Shown: piece after piece, positions 54,072 through 62,241 of the stretch
Layout of the letters: each line of letters opens with the position of its first letter
Position numbering within the stretch: position 1 is the first letter of the stretch
Assembly (NCBI RefSeq): GCF_004551525.1
Contig: NZ_SATR01000005.1
Location: forward strand, 124,001-188,000
Reading direction: 5' to 3'
DNA from: Vibrio ouci
Lineage (GTDB): Bacteria; Pseudomonadota; Gammaproteobacteria; Enterobacterales; Vibrionaceae
DNA: 64,000 bases
Position numbers and translations under genes: made by a program
Notes under the pieces: generated by a model
The model's input: only the letters and a program-made list of their open reading frames with translations
Database searches by the model: none
Told to the model about the DNA's origin: nothing

Positions 54072-54648
54072 TGCAATACCTAACTAATATCGCTGTTGCG
54101 TCGTCATAAGACTTGCTAAAGCTACGAACGAAAAACGAAGAGAGGTAATCGAGTGCTTTGCCATTGGCAAACTCCACTTCGGTCGGGTCAATATTCTCTT
54201 TAACTCCGTCAGTGGTGAAGAGATAGGTTTCGTCAAACTCAAATCGAAATTCGAACGGTCTCAAGGTCGGCATTAGCTCACCGACAATACCCGCCTGGGC
54301 TGAAAAAGAGCGATAATTTTGCCCCAACTGACGAACCAGAGTATTGCCGATGCCAATTCCTCTTGCCTCCTGAGAACCACTGTCGAAATAGACCACGGTA
54401 ATAGCGGCGCCCAGTGTTCCACTCAGCTTCTGGTGCAAATCAGACATCATCCCCTTAATATCTTTACAGGCTATTTGCTCCAATGTCACTTCAATGCTGC
54501 GGGCAAGGCTCGCTGCTTCAGGTCCGTGGCCAAGTACATCAATAATAACCACAAGCAAATCATCGCCTACACGAGCGACATAGTAGCCATCCCCAGTTTC
54601 GAGCTCTCCTTGGTACGGTAAACAGTGAACACTGTATTCAAAACCCAT
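54064..54648 (-). CDS. rsbX: PP2C-type phosphatase RsbX
   Basis: The 194-residue protein has the PP2C/SpoIIE metal motifs: ETGDGYYV, VIIDVLGHGPEA, FTTDGVKEN and SYDDATAI. RsbX is the feedback phosphatase that removes phosphate from RsbS and RsbR and resets the stressosome. It starts 1 bp after rsbT ends and overlaps the hybrid kinase gene by 8 bp. That RsbS here lacks the usual phosphoserine makes RsbR the more likely substrate. Confidence 0.9.
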   Translation of the reverse strand: MGFEYSVHCLPYQGELETGDGYYVARVGDDLLVVIIDVLGHGPEAASLARSIEVTLEQIACKDIKGMMSDLHQKLSGTLGAAITVVYFDSGSQEARGIGIGNTLVRQLGQNYRSFSAQAGIVGELMPTLRPFEFRFEFDETYLFTTDGVKENIDPTEVEFANGKALDYLSSFFVRSFSKSYDDATAILVRYCNE

Positions 54649-54649
54649 A

Positions 54650-55078
54650 TTAGGGTTTCCATTTAATAATCGTCACTCTGGTTCCAGAACCAAGCAGTGA
54701 CTCGATATAAAATTCATCCACCATTCTTCGTACTCCGGGTAAGCCTAAACCGAGTGAGAAGCCTGTCGAATAATGTTCCTCCAACGCACGGGCAATTTCT
54801 TCAATTCCGGGGCCATTATCTCTTGCGACGACTTTGATACCCTTTCGTGATCTAGTTAGGTCCGTGATACAACTGACAGTAATGACGCCATGTTGGGCAT
54901 ACTTAACAATATTCATTGCCAGCTCAGACACAGACGTAGATATTTCGCTTACTTCTGTTGCAGGTAATCCCTGATTCTGAGCTAAAGAATAGACAGCGAT
55001 GACTGTGCCCATAGCTTCAGGCTCAGAAGCCACTCGATAACTTTCGATGGTTTCTTCTCTGTAATCACTGCCTGTCAC
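54650..55078 (-). CDS. rsbT: Stressosome switch kinase RsbT
   Basis: The 142-residue serine/threonine kinase of the GHKL fold has the N-box SELAMNIVKYA, the G1 box DNGPGIEEI and G2 GLGLPGVRRMVDEF. In Bacillus RsbT is held by RsbR-RsbS, and on stress it phosphorylates them and leaves to activate the next partner. Here that partner cannot be RsbU-sigma-B, since neither is present, so the hybrid kinase downstream is the probable target. It overlaps rsbS by 14 bp. Confidence 0.92.
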   Translation of the reverse strand: MTGSDYREETIESYRVASEPEAMGTVIAVYSLAQNQGLPATEVSEISTSVSELAMNIVKYAQHGVITVSCITDLTRSRKGIKVVARDNGPGIEEIARALEEHYSTGFSLGLGLPGVRRMVDEFYIESLLGSGTRVTIIKWKP

Positions 55079-55430
55079 AAGCGTTACCTATCATCGCTAA
55101 ACCATCATCAATATCACGCGCGCAGTGCATATTCTCTGTTTCGTATCCGATGTTCACTAAAGCCATCGCAATACCAGGCCTTATCCCAACGAATGCCCAC
55201 CCCCTCCCCATCACTTCTATGGTACTCACTATGTCCAACAAAGCATCCATATCCATTCGATCGAGCGACTTTACTTCTGACAAATCAATCAGCACCCCTT
55301 GAATCGAATGCTCCCTAACCTTATTCAGCACTTCTGAGCGAAAGCTATCAAGCACTTCTGAGCTCAAGTCCACCTGAACCGTAGCGACTAAAACCCCACT
55401 CAGTTGACTGATTGAAACTGACGTCGACAT
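55065..55430 (-). CDS. rsbS: Stressosome scaffold RsbS (phosphoserine site replaced)
   Basis: The 121-residue single STAS-domain protein aligns with B. subtilis RsbS across the block GVLIDLSEVKSLDR versus GVVIDLTSVDMIDS. The serine phosphorylated by RsbT (Ser59 in B. subtilis, DS of MIDS) is Arg58 here (LDR). The rest of the STAS fold is intact, including VGIRPGIAMALVNIGY. It begins 7 bp after rsbR ends and overlaps rsbT by 14 bp. Ser55 is nearby but not in the equivalent position. Confidence 0.9.
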   Translation of the reverse strand: MSTSVSISQLSGVLVATVQVDLSSEVLDSFRSEVLNKVREHSIQGVLIDLSEVKSLDRMDMDALLDIVSTIEVMGRGWAFVGIRPGIAMALVNIGYETENMHCARDIDDGLAMIGNACDRQ

Positions 55431-55437
55431 ATGCCCT

Positions 55438-56358
55438 CTACCTCTCAGAAAGCTGTTTCAAAGCACTAACATTTAAGCCCATGATATCAAATGCATTCTC
55501 TAGGGCATCACGCAACGTCGCACTGGTTTTAACCTCGCCAACATTAACTCCGAGCTGAACCATAGTCTTAGCAATCAAAGGAGATACACCTGAGACTAAA
55601 CAGTAACAGCCCATGAGTTTGGTCGCTTTGGTTATCTTAATAAAGTGATTGGCAACCGCAGTATCCACGACTGCCACACCTGAAATATCCATGATAAATA
55701 TCTTGGCCCGGTGCTCTGAGATTTTGTTCAGCACTGCGGTCATGATGTCTTGTGCCCGTTTGGAATCGATAATGCCGACGATGGGGAGCATTAATATGTC
55801 TTGCCACACCATGGTCACAGGCGTCGACATGGCGAGCAACGCCTCACTCTGCTCTGCTATTCGCTTGTTAATCAGACGAGAATAGGTATCCACCACTATG
55901 GTGGTGTCAAGATGAAGCAGTTTGGTAAATGCAGTCACTAACGAACTGTACTCGTCACTGTATAAACTTCCGTCATACATACGCTTGGTAAAAATCACCA
56001 TCGAAATGTTCATTCCCGCGAAATAGGTAGGTAACGGTAATCCAACGCGGGCATGCACTTCCCCAACTTCCCTACGCTCTCTAATATATTGTTCATCAAC
56101 CTTGGCAGAGAAAAAAGTGGTCCAGTACTCAATTTGCGATGATTGAACTTTTTTGAGCTTGACCTGATCAGTAAAGAACTGTTGGTACTCTGGCTGTATT
56201 TCTAACCAGTCATAAAAGTGGCGTACATAATCATCCAGTTTCGGCACCATCATGTCGCCAAACTTTCGAATTAGCGCTAAATCAGCCTCGTTCAAATCAT
56301 GAAGTTTTAGCAAGCTGTCCGCACTTGCATATGAACTAATTGAAGACCCATGTGGCAT
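55438..56358 (-). CDS. rsbR: Stressosome sensor RsbR with haem-globin-type N-domain
   Basis: The 306-residue protein joins a globin-coupled-sensor-like N-domain (residues 20-165, proximal-His candidate H102 in GEVHARVGLP) to a C-terminal STAS domain (180-300). Vibrio RsbR of this kind binds haem and senses oxygen. The two residues phosphorylated in Bacillus RsbRA are kept: Thr171 corresponds to S199 (IIDSKRA) and Thr205 to T233 (VVDTAV). It is the first gene of the operon and faces the chemoreceptor gene across about 200 bp. Confidence 0.93.
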   Translation of the reverse strand: MPHGSSISSYASADSLLKLHDLNEADLALIRKFGDMMVPKLDDYVRHFYDWLEIQPEYQQFFTDQVKLKKVQSSQIEYWTTFFSAKVDEQYIRERREVGEVHARVGLPLPTYFAGMNISMVIFTKRMYDGSLYSDEYSSLVTAFTKLLHLDTTIVVDTYSRLINKRIAEQSEALLAMSTPVTMVWQDILMLPIVGIIDSKRAQDIMTAVLNKISEHRAKIFIMDISGVAVVDTAVANHFIKITKATKLMGCYCLVSGVSPLIAKTMVQLGVNVGEVKTSATLRDALENAFDIMGLNVSALKQLSER

Positions 56359-56572
56359 GAAAAATACTCCCTTATTTCAACGGATACACGTCCCCAACGA
56401 CATGAAACTAATCTCATCAATAAGTTTAATGGTAGTCGAGGAATTCCAGATTTCAGGGAACAATAAAAAAAACGAGAAAAAACCCACTAATTTTGTCAAG
56501 TATTAAGAGTTGTGCTTATACTTAATCCGATTCGCTCAAATTAAGTTTGAAATAGAACAAGGAATTGGAGAT

Positions 56573-58129
56573 ATGCGTGTAAATCAACCCGTAACTCAAA
56601 AAGAAATCACCTACCCTCCTGAGTTCAATTTGCTTTCTATTACTAAGCCTTCAAGCCACATTACCTATGCCAGTAAAGACTTTTGTGATGTCGCGGGCTA
56701 TACATTAGAAGAGCTGGTTGGGCAACCTCATAACCTCGTTCGCCATCCTGACATGCCCCCAGCAGCCTTTGAAAATATGTGGACATATTTAAAACAGGGC
56801 AACTCATGGATGGGAATAGTCAAAAACCGCTGTAAGAATGGCGATCACTATTGGGTGGATGCCTTTGCCTCTCCGATAAAGGAAAATGGCAAAACCATCG
56901 AATATCAATCCGTTCGCCTAGCCCCCAAGCGAGAGCATGTTAAAAATGCAGAAGCACTCTATGCGCAATTAAATAAAGGCAAGATTCCTTTAAAATTGAA
57001 GCTGCCACGTACTCGTCTATGGCAACGCTTATCTCTTTCATTCTTCGTCGTGGCGATCGCATCAAGCCTTATTGCTACCTTTTCACCGCTCATGGCCATC
57101 TGGGCATTTTTCATAATCAGTACCGCTCTTGCTTTCGTTCAAACTCGACGCCTCGAGCAGTTATCAGGCGATGCTCGAAAAGTATTTGATAATCCACTCA
57201 TGGAGCTGCTTTACAATGACAGGGTCGATGATATATCCGAGATCCAGTTAGCATTTAAGATGCGCCAGTCTGAGATCAATTCTATCGTTGGGCGTATACA
57301 AGACTCCAATCAACAAGTTGTACAAGCCGCCGGTTCTTCTGCAAAAAACTGCGAAACAACCGCAGAGAACTTAGCTGGTCAAACATCAGAGACAGAACAA
57401 GTGGCCGCTGCCATCAATGAAATGCACTCGACAGCAAATGAGATTGCTCAAAATGCTCAAAGTGCATCCGATGTTACCGATCAAGCGAATACCGCCGCCA
57501 ACGAAGGCCGGTCGTCAGTAAGCCAAACTATCAGCTCCATTAATGAGCTTTCCAAACAGTTGGGTGTCGCCTCTGACGTTATTCAACAGCTGGTTGCGCA
57601 TGGCCGAACCATAGGTGAAGTTCTGATCATCATCCAAGGGGTTGCTGAACAAACCAACCTACTCGCGCTCAACGCTGCTATCGAAGCTGCTCGCGCTGGT
57701 GAACAAGGACGAGGGTTTGCTGTCGTAGCAGACGAAGTTCGCCAACTTGCTCAGCGAAGTCACGAATCAACAGAAGAAATTCAAAATATCATCAAACAAA
57801 TCCAAAGCAGTACCGAGAAAGCCGTTCAAGCGATGAATGAAGGGACGCAGCTTTCCAATATCTGTGTCGAATGCGCTGAAACATCAGGAGAGAAGCTAGA
57901 TTCTTTGCTTCACCAAGTGACCGATATCTCGGATAGAAATAACCAAATAGCAACCGCAATTGAAGAAATGGCCAGAGTAACTGACGAGATGAACTCCAGC
58001 GTTCAATCGATTAGTGACGTATGTGCTGCAACCAATGTACTGGCAGGTGATACTAAGGAAGAGTGTGAAGGGCTAGTAAGAGACTTAAGTTCGCAAGGAA
58101 AACTGGTAATGCAATTTAGAAAACTCTAA
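56573..58129 (+). CDS. PAS-domain methyl-accepting chemotaxis protein (Aer-like)
   Basis: From ATG 56573 (AAGGA box) the protein has 518 residues. A PAS domain comes first (about 18-120, [21 protein letters not shown]), then two closely spaced hydrophobic segments (about 153-190) and the cytoplasmic methyl-accepting domain with the hairpin tip [18 protein letters not shown] and [15 protein letters not shown]. This Aer-type layout suggests redox or energy sensing. It diverges from rsbR, whose globin domain would sense oxygen, so the two may answer a common signal. Confidence 0.92.
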   Translation: MRVNQPVTQKEITYPPEFNLLSITKPSSHITYASKDFCDVAGYTLEELVGQPHNLVRHPDMPPAAFENMWTYLKQGNSWMGIVKNRCKNGDHYWVDAFASPIKENGKTIEYQSVRLAPKREHVKNAEALYAQLNKGKIPLKLKLPRTRLWQRLSLSFFVVAIASSLIATFSPLMAIWAFFIISTALAFVQTRRLEQLSGDARKVFDNPLMELLYNDRVDDISEIQLAFKMRQSEINSIVGRIQDSNQQVVQAAGSSAKNCETTAENLAGQTSETEQVAAAINEMHSTANEIAQNAQSASDVTDQANTAANEGRSSVSQTISSINELSKQLGVASDVIQQLVAHGRTIGEVLIIIQGVAEQTNLLALNAAIEAARAGEQGRGFAVVADEVRQLAQRSHESTEEIQNIIKQIQSSTEKAVQAMNEGTQLSNICVECAETSGEKLDSLLHQVTDISDRNNQIATAIEEMARVTDEMNSSVQSISDVCAATNVLAGDTKEECEGLVRDLSSQGKLVMQFRKL

Positions 58130-58166
58130 ACATGGCGATATGTTTAAAACAAAAAGCCGTAATAAC

Positions 58167-58195
58167 AAAAAGCCTTCCGAAGAAGGCTTTTTTAT
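58167..58195. terminator. Bidirectional terminator between the chemoreceptor and luxT
   Basis: AAAAGCCTTC and GAAGGCTTTT stems enclose a CGAA loop, with A and T runs on both sides. Confidence 0.92.
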
Positions 58196-58201
58196 TGGTC
58201 A

Positions 58202-58663
58202 TTACTGAGCCATACGAATAATTGATTTACCAATCAACCACTCAAGCTCTTTCGCGCTACCTTCACCGAACTGGCTTTCTGTCATCTTATATAGACGATC
58301 GATTCCGTTGCTTGCGAACTCATGCGTGCTTTGAGACGTCACAATATGGTGGAATAGCAGACGTAGGATTGCTAGGAATTCTTCACTATCTAAAGCCGCA
58401 ACCCAGCTTGAAGAAAACTCTTCTAGACCTTTATTAAACTCTACGTGCTCTACGAACATCTTGAAGATACGTCCGTCTAATGCAGCGGTAAAATCCGTCT
58501 TCTTAGGAAAGTGGTGGCTAATACCCGTTCTAGATACACCAGTCTGTTGGCTCAAAGTAGTGTATGACATTTTGTCATAGCCAAGACGCAATAGCTGATC
58601 AACTACTGCATCCATGATCTTCTGAATCGTGATTTCGGTATCTTCTTTACTACGCTTTGGCAT
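58202..58663 (-). CDS. luxT: TetR-family regulator LuxT/SwrT
   Basis: The 153-residue protein matches the short TetR-type regulator LuxT of V. harveyi (SwrT in V. parahaemolyticus), beginning MPKRSKEDTEITIQKIMDAV and with recognition segment TLSQQTGVSRTGISHHFPKK (about residues 36-55). LuxT represses luxO and controls swarming and protease genes. It is shorter than most TetR proteins, which is a property of this orthologue. It is monocistronic; a perfect 16-bp inverted repeat lies 190 bp upstream. Confidence 0.9.
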   Translation of the reverse strand: MPKRSKEDTEITIQKIMDAVVDQLLRLGYDKMSYTTLSQQTGVSRTGISHHFPKKTDFTAALDGRIFKMFVEHVEFNKGLEEFSSSWVAALDSEEFLAILRLLFHHIVTSQSTHEFASNGIDRLYKMTESQFGEGSAKELEWLIGKSIIRMAQ

Positions 58664-59168
58664 GTTCAGGCTCTTCTCTCTGTAAATCCGTCTAACTCTT
58701 CATGAGTTTATTATCGACGCCTTATTAATTAGCTTCCTTGTCCAATGACATCTTGTTAAACGAGATGAATTATCAATCTCAATGCAAAAGACAGTATCAC
58801 AATTAAACCGTACGCACCATCTAACTGTCGCGTAAACTAACTTTCCATAACTGCATGCATTTGCATGCTTTATAGAATAATAAGACTTTATCTATTGTTT
58901 ATATAATAATGAGTCACCGATAATCTTACAAAATGCTAACCCTGACAACTAACTGAATGGCATTCTGGATGGATTATGACATGAATTTTCGTAATTTATT
59001 GATCTTCATCACATGTAAATAGGAGCTATTCGCAAATTGGTGGTGCATTATTAATCGAAAGACAACATAGCATACTGATTTGGGCATGAAACTATGTGCT
59101 CTCGTTTTTATGGATAAGCTTCAAAAATCTCGTTAAAATGACCTCATTATTTGTAAGAGGATATTGAG
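58664..59168. other. Intergenic region with inverted repeat and CRP-like site, no gene
   Basis: About 505 bp separate luxT from the YfcZ-like gene. Two elements stand out. GCATGCA-TT-TGCATGC (58853-58868) is a perfect inverted repeat. TTGATC-TTC-ATCACAT (58999-59014) has an intact right half of a CRP box. Open frames are short and lack ribosome-binding sites. The length exceeds what two divergent promoters need, so a small RNA cannot be ruled out, but I see no hairpin-T-run terminator inside it. Confidence 0.5.
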
Positions 59169-59462
59169 ATGACCACCGAACAAGAACAAGTATGCGAAGC
59201 ATGTGGTTGCGCAGGTGAAATGGGCTTTATCATCAAAGAAGGTGATGATGTAGCTGAAGTAACTATTTTTGCAACGGGCAAAGCGTTAATTGAAGCAGAG
59301 CTTGCGAAGTACGTAGCACTAGCTGAAGAAGTATGTGCAGGCGTTAAGTACGAAGTGACTTCTATTGAGGAAGACGCAACGGAAGTAACAGCACGCTTCC
59401 AATTTGAAGTGAGCGCTGAAAAACTAATTTTTGAACTAAAAACGCGTGCACTAACTCGCTAA
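59169..59462 (+). CDS. YfcZ/YiiS family (DUF406) protein
   Basis: The 97-residue protein has CEACGCAGEMGFIIKEGDD near its start and the regularly spaced strands VAEVTIFATGKAL and EVTSIEEDATEVTARFQFEVSAEKLIFEL that mark DUF406, shared with E. coli YfcZ and YiiS. Function unknown. The three cysteines at residues 9-14 could bind metal or form a disulfide. GTAAGAGG precedes the ATG and a terminator follows. Confidence 0.85.
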   Translation: MTTEQEQVCEACGCAGEMGFIIKEGDDVAEVTIFATGKALIEAELAKYVALAEEVCAGVKYEVTSIEEDATEVTARFQFEVSAEKLIFELKTRALTR

Positions 59463-59482
59463 TTCAGTTCTGAATGCTTTCC

Positions 59483-59509
59483 AAAACGGGCACTTGAGCC
59501 CGTTTTTTT
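59483..59509 (+). terminator. Rho-independent terminator of the YfcZ-like gene
   Basis: AAAACGGGC and GCCCGTTTT with a 6-nt loop, followed by a T run. Confidence 0.9.
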
Positions 59510-59586
59510 GTCCCTGTCGCATAGAAAATTTGACCTTACCTCTGTTAGAACTCATATTGATTACGAACTCTCTAAGTGATTGAACT

Positions 59587-60186
59587 ATGCCTCGCTCCTT
59601 TTGTTTACTCTTTTTACTCTGTTTCAGTTATGCTGCGACCGCAGTGCCGCTCGATCAATTTCGAATCCTCAATCACCTCGACAATTATGGCAACCTTGAC
59701 CTGCGCAATAAGCCTTACACTGAACTTCCTGATGGGCTAATCATTAAGGGCAATTTGAACATTGCTAAGACGACCATTAAACGTCTACCTGAAGGTATGG
59801 ATATTCAAGGGAGCCTTGATGCATCGAATAGCCAACTGGAAAAGATTTCCAAGGGAGTTAATATCAGAGGGTTTGCCAATCTACTTGGCTCCAACATCAA
59901 GAAGTGGCCTAGAGGGGTTAAAGTGGGTGGTTACCTCAATTTTACCGATACTCCATTACAGTCATTACCACCACGATTAAGAGTGAAAGGTGATCTTAGT
60001 GTGATTCGAACCCCTCTTGAGGTTCTACCCGAAGGGATCACCATTGACGGCGACCTTTATATCAGTGGCTCGAAGATCACCGAGTTTCCAGACACTATGA
60101 CCGTGAAAGGTAATATCTTTCTTGGCGGTAACCGCATTACAAAGTGGCCGACAAACCTCAACTTAGGTGGCGCTGTCGCTCCCTAA
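59587..60186 (+). CDS. Secreted protein of exact 20-residue repeats
   Basis: The 199-residue protein has a signal peptide (about residues 1-19) and then repeats of exactly 20 residues starting at residue 47: seven full units (47-186), a partial one (187-195) and a degenerate unit before them. The consensus is hydrophobic-Pro-x-Gly-h-x-h-x-Gly-x-Leu-x-h-x-x-Thr-x-h-x-x, as in LPEGMDIQGSLDASNSQLEK. No cysteines occur after the signal region. The short, strictly periodic unit predicts a leucine-rich-repeat-like or beta-solenoid fold. It would be exported to the periplasm or outside. No enzyme motif is present. Confidence 0.8.
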   Translation: MPRSFCLLFLLCFSYAATAVPLDQFRILNHLDNYGNLDLRNKPYTELPDGLIIKGNLNIAKTTIKRLPEGMDIQGSLDASNSQLEKISKGVNIRGFANLLGSNIKKWPRGVKVGGYLNFTDTPLQSLPPRLRVKGDLSVIRTPLEVLPEGITIDGDLYISGSKITEFPDTMTVKGNIFLGGNRITKWPTNLNLGGAVAP

Positions 60187-60204
60187 TTAACATCGCCAGC
60201 CAAT

Positions 60205-60237
60205 AAAAAAGCCTCACTGAATGAGTGAGGCTTTTTT
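60205..60237. terminator. Bidirectional terminator
   Basis: A 14-bp perfect stem, AAAAAAGCCTCACT and AGTGAGGCTTTTTT with a 5-nt loop, lies between convergent genes. Confidence 0.93.
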
Positions 60238-60254
60238 CGAAATGAATTCGCTAT

Positions 60255-61358
60255 TTATGCTGGCTGATTCTTTACCGGGTTTGCATAACTTGCTACTAAG
60301 TAAGGCTGCGCGCCTTCAGGGAGTAAATTGAGCTTGTCAGCAAACTTAGCTTTAACTTGCTCATCAACTTGTTCATTACCCGCCGCCAATTGGTTAATTG
60401 GAAATAGCTTGTAGTTCGCATGTACTTGGCGATCGATCTCTTCAGCCAAGGCTTCTGGAGTTTCAAAGTCTTGCTCAATCACATCACCAAATGCGACATG
60501 AACACGGCCTTTATCACCCACAATACCTTGAATGATACTTTCGATATCTTCGAACTCGCCTTTTTCGTAACTACCTACCGACTCTTTCGCATGCAGCTCT
60601 AACGCTTTAGCGATATCACATGGATCATTTTCGTAGGAAATCGATACTGGCACAATTCTCAGAGACTTAACGTAATCTGCAAATGCTACTTTCTGCTTAC
60701 GACCTTCAACATGGAACATTTTAAGGATTGCTGGATCAGTAAAATCGTTGCCATCTTTAGCACGACCTTCTTTTTGAGCAATCCAAATTGAGTGTCCCGT
60801 ATCAAGTGAGTGTTTGATATAACCTGACAAGGTTCCCAACGCCTTCATCATTTCGCGTGGGCCCTTCGCTGAGCGCTTTACAATAAAGCTCTTATTAAGC
60901 TTCATTAGTTCTGTTGCACATGGCTTCTTCAGTAGGTTATCACCGATAGCAATACGAACCGTCTTATGCCCATTTTGAAACAAACCAAAGTTTACTAACG
61001 CAGGGTCCATCGCAATGTCACGGTGGTTAGAAACAAACAAATACGCTTGCTCAGAGTCAAGCTTATCAAGTCCGCTAAAAGTCACACCGTTTGTGGTTGA
61101 TTTCAGAGTTTGGTCCAAATACTTCTTCACCTCAGATTGAATCGCTTCAACTGAGTTCAGTTTTGACCATTTCATTTTCAAGTAAACTTTCACGACAGGT
61201 GACATTAGGGCTTTAAACCAACCTGCGTGATTAGAAAAACGGTGCTGTAGGATTGCGCTAATGAACTCTTCATCATTAACTAAGCGGTCAATCGCCGCTG
61301 GAATCTCTTCGTCATTGTATGGACGAATTTCAATAAATGGGTCTGTGTTTGTCGTCAT
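60255..61358 (-). CDS. Glycerol-phosphate/lysophosphatidate-type acyltransferase
   Basis: The 367-residue protein belongs to the PlsC-like acyltransferase superfamily. The active-site motif is FVSNHRDIAMDPALVNF near residue 114, where His and Asp are five residues apart (NHRDIAMD) rather than the usual four, a known variant in this subfamily. The donor-site motif IWIAQKEGRAKDGNDF lies near 197 (motif III-like EGR), and VPVSISYEND follows. There is no strong transmembrane helix. It likely esterifies a fatty acid to a glycerol phosphate or other acceptor; substrate not defined. Confidence 0.82.
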   Translation of the reverse strand: MTTNTDPFIEIRPYNDEEIPAAIDRLVNDEEFISAILQHRFSNHAGWFKALMSPVVKVYLKMKWSKLNSVEAIQSEVKKYLDQTLKSTTNGVTFSGLDKLDSEQAYLFVSNHRDIAMDPALVNFGLFQNGHKTVRIAIGDNLLKKPCATELMKLNKSFIVKRSAKGPREMMKALGTLSGYIKHSLDTGHSIWIAQKEGRAKDGNDFTDPAILKMFHVEGRKQKVAFADYVKSLRIVPVSISYENDPCDIAKALELHAKESVGSYEKGEFEDIESIIQGIVGDKGRVHVAFGDVIEQDFETPEALAEEIDRQVHANYKLFPINQLAAGNEQVDEQVKAKFADKLNLLPEGAQPYLVASYANPVKNQPA

Positions 61359-61534
61359 TATTTTAGTCAGTAAATAGAAAGCGCGACTATTCTACGCATA
61401 GAAACGTCTCTTGGCAGCTATAGTTCTCGCAGATTTTACAAGGTCAGACCAGAGCATTTATCGCTTTTTGACGTATTGATTACTCAAAGTTGGCTTTTTC
61501 ATCAAGAAACGTTAACCTTAGCGCCCCAAAACTG

Positions 61535-62149
61535 ATGAGCGACACCATGCACTACGCGATTTCATACCAAGCCGAACACAATGATTTTCTTATTTGTACT
61601 CCACGCAGAAAATCTCTAAAACACAGACTGATTTGTGTCAGACAAGGTTTGGTATTGGTGAAGCTTGGTAAACATGAGTTCGCGGTTGAACCCAATCAGT
61701 ACTTTTGGCTACCTTTCGATACATTGACTTCTATTACGTACACTCCGAATACACTAGTAGACAACGTTGAACTGTCTTCCCGCGTATCATTGCCGCTACC
61801 AAAGCAAGCTGGGGTTATTAAGTCGAACGAACTAATGACCGCTCTACTAAACCGTTTACGTGATATCTCGGCTGCACGTAATAAACAAATCGACTTACTC
61901 ACGGTCCTGCAATACGAACTCGTTGATCTTCGTCCGGCATTAAAAGAGAGTAAACTCAGCCAGCAGGTTGCTCAGTGGACATATGACGGTGAATCCCCTC
62001 TTTCAAGTGAGTTGCAACTGGTACTTCGAGTGCGAGAAGCGAACAAGCAAATGCAATCTGGCAAAAAACGTCCTGCTGTTGTAGGAGCACTGTTTGAAGG
62101 AAACGATTCTCTCTTTAGTGGATTAGAAAAAGCGATTTTAGGCCGCTAA
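61535..62149 (+). CDS. AraC-type N-terminal domain protein without a DNA-binding domain
   Basis: Starting at ATG 61535 gives 204 residues. The first ~90 residues resemble the cupin-like AraC-binding domain ([41 protein letters not shown]). After about residue 95 the chain contains helical segments ([19 protein letters not shown]) but no pair of helix-turn-helix motifs of the AraC family; the end is [20 protein letters not shown], only weakly like one. It may be a truncated or diverged AraC regulator. The frame is open 15 codons further upstream to TTG. No start has a good ribosome-binding site. Confidence 0.65.
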   Translation: MSDTMHYAISYQAEHNDFLICTPRRKSLKHRLICVRQGLVLVKLGKHEFAVEPNQYFWLPFDTLTSITYTPNTLVDNVELSSRVSLPLPKQAGVIKSNELMTALLNRLRDISAARNKQIDLLTVLQYELVDLRPALKESKLSQQVAQWTYDGESPLSSELQLVLRVREANKQMQSGKKRPAVVGALFEGNDSLFSGLEKAILGR

Positions 62150-62241
62150 TTCGTAGAAAAGTTGTATATTTACTGGCCGAACCTTCATTTCATAACTATA
62201 GATCTATAAATAGCCACTTAATCTATAGAAAGGACTCTGAG

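Noticed and set aside
58664..59168. qrr small RNA near luxT
   Set aside because: The conserved Qrr core and its GGGTCA-type hairpin were not found.
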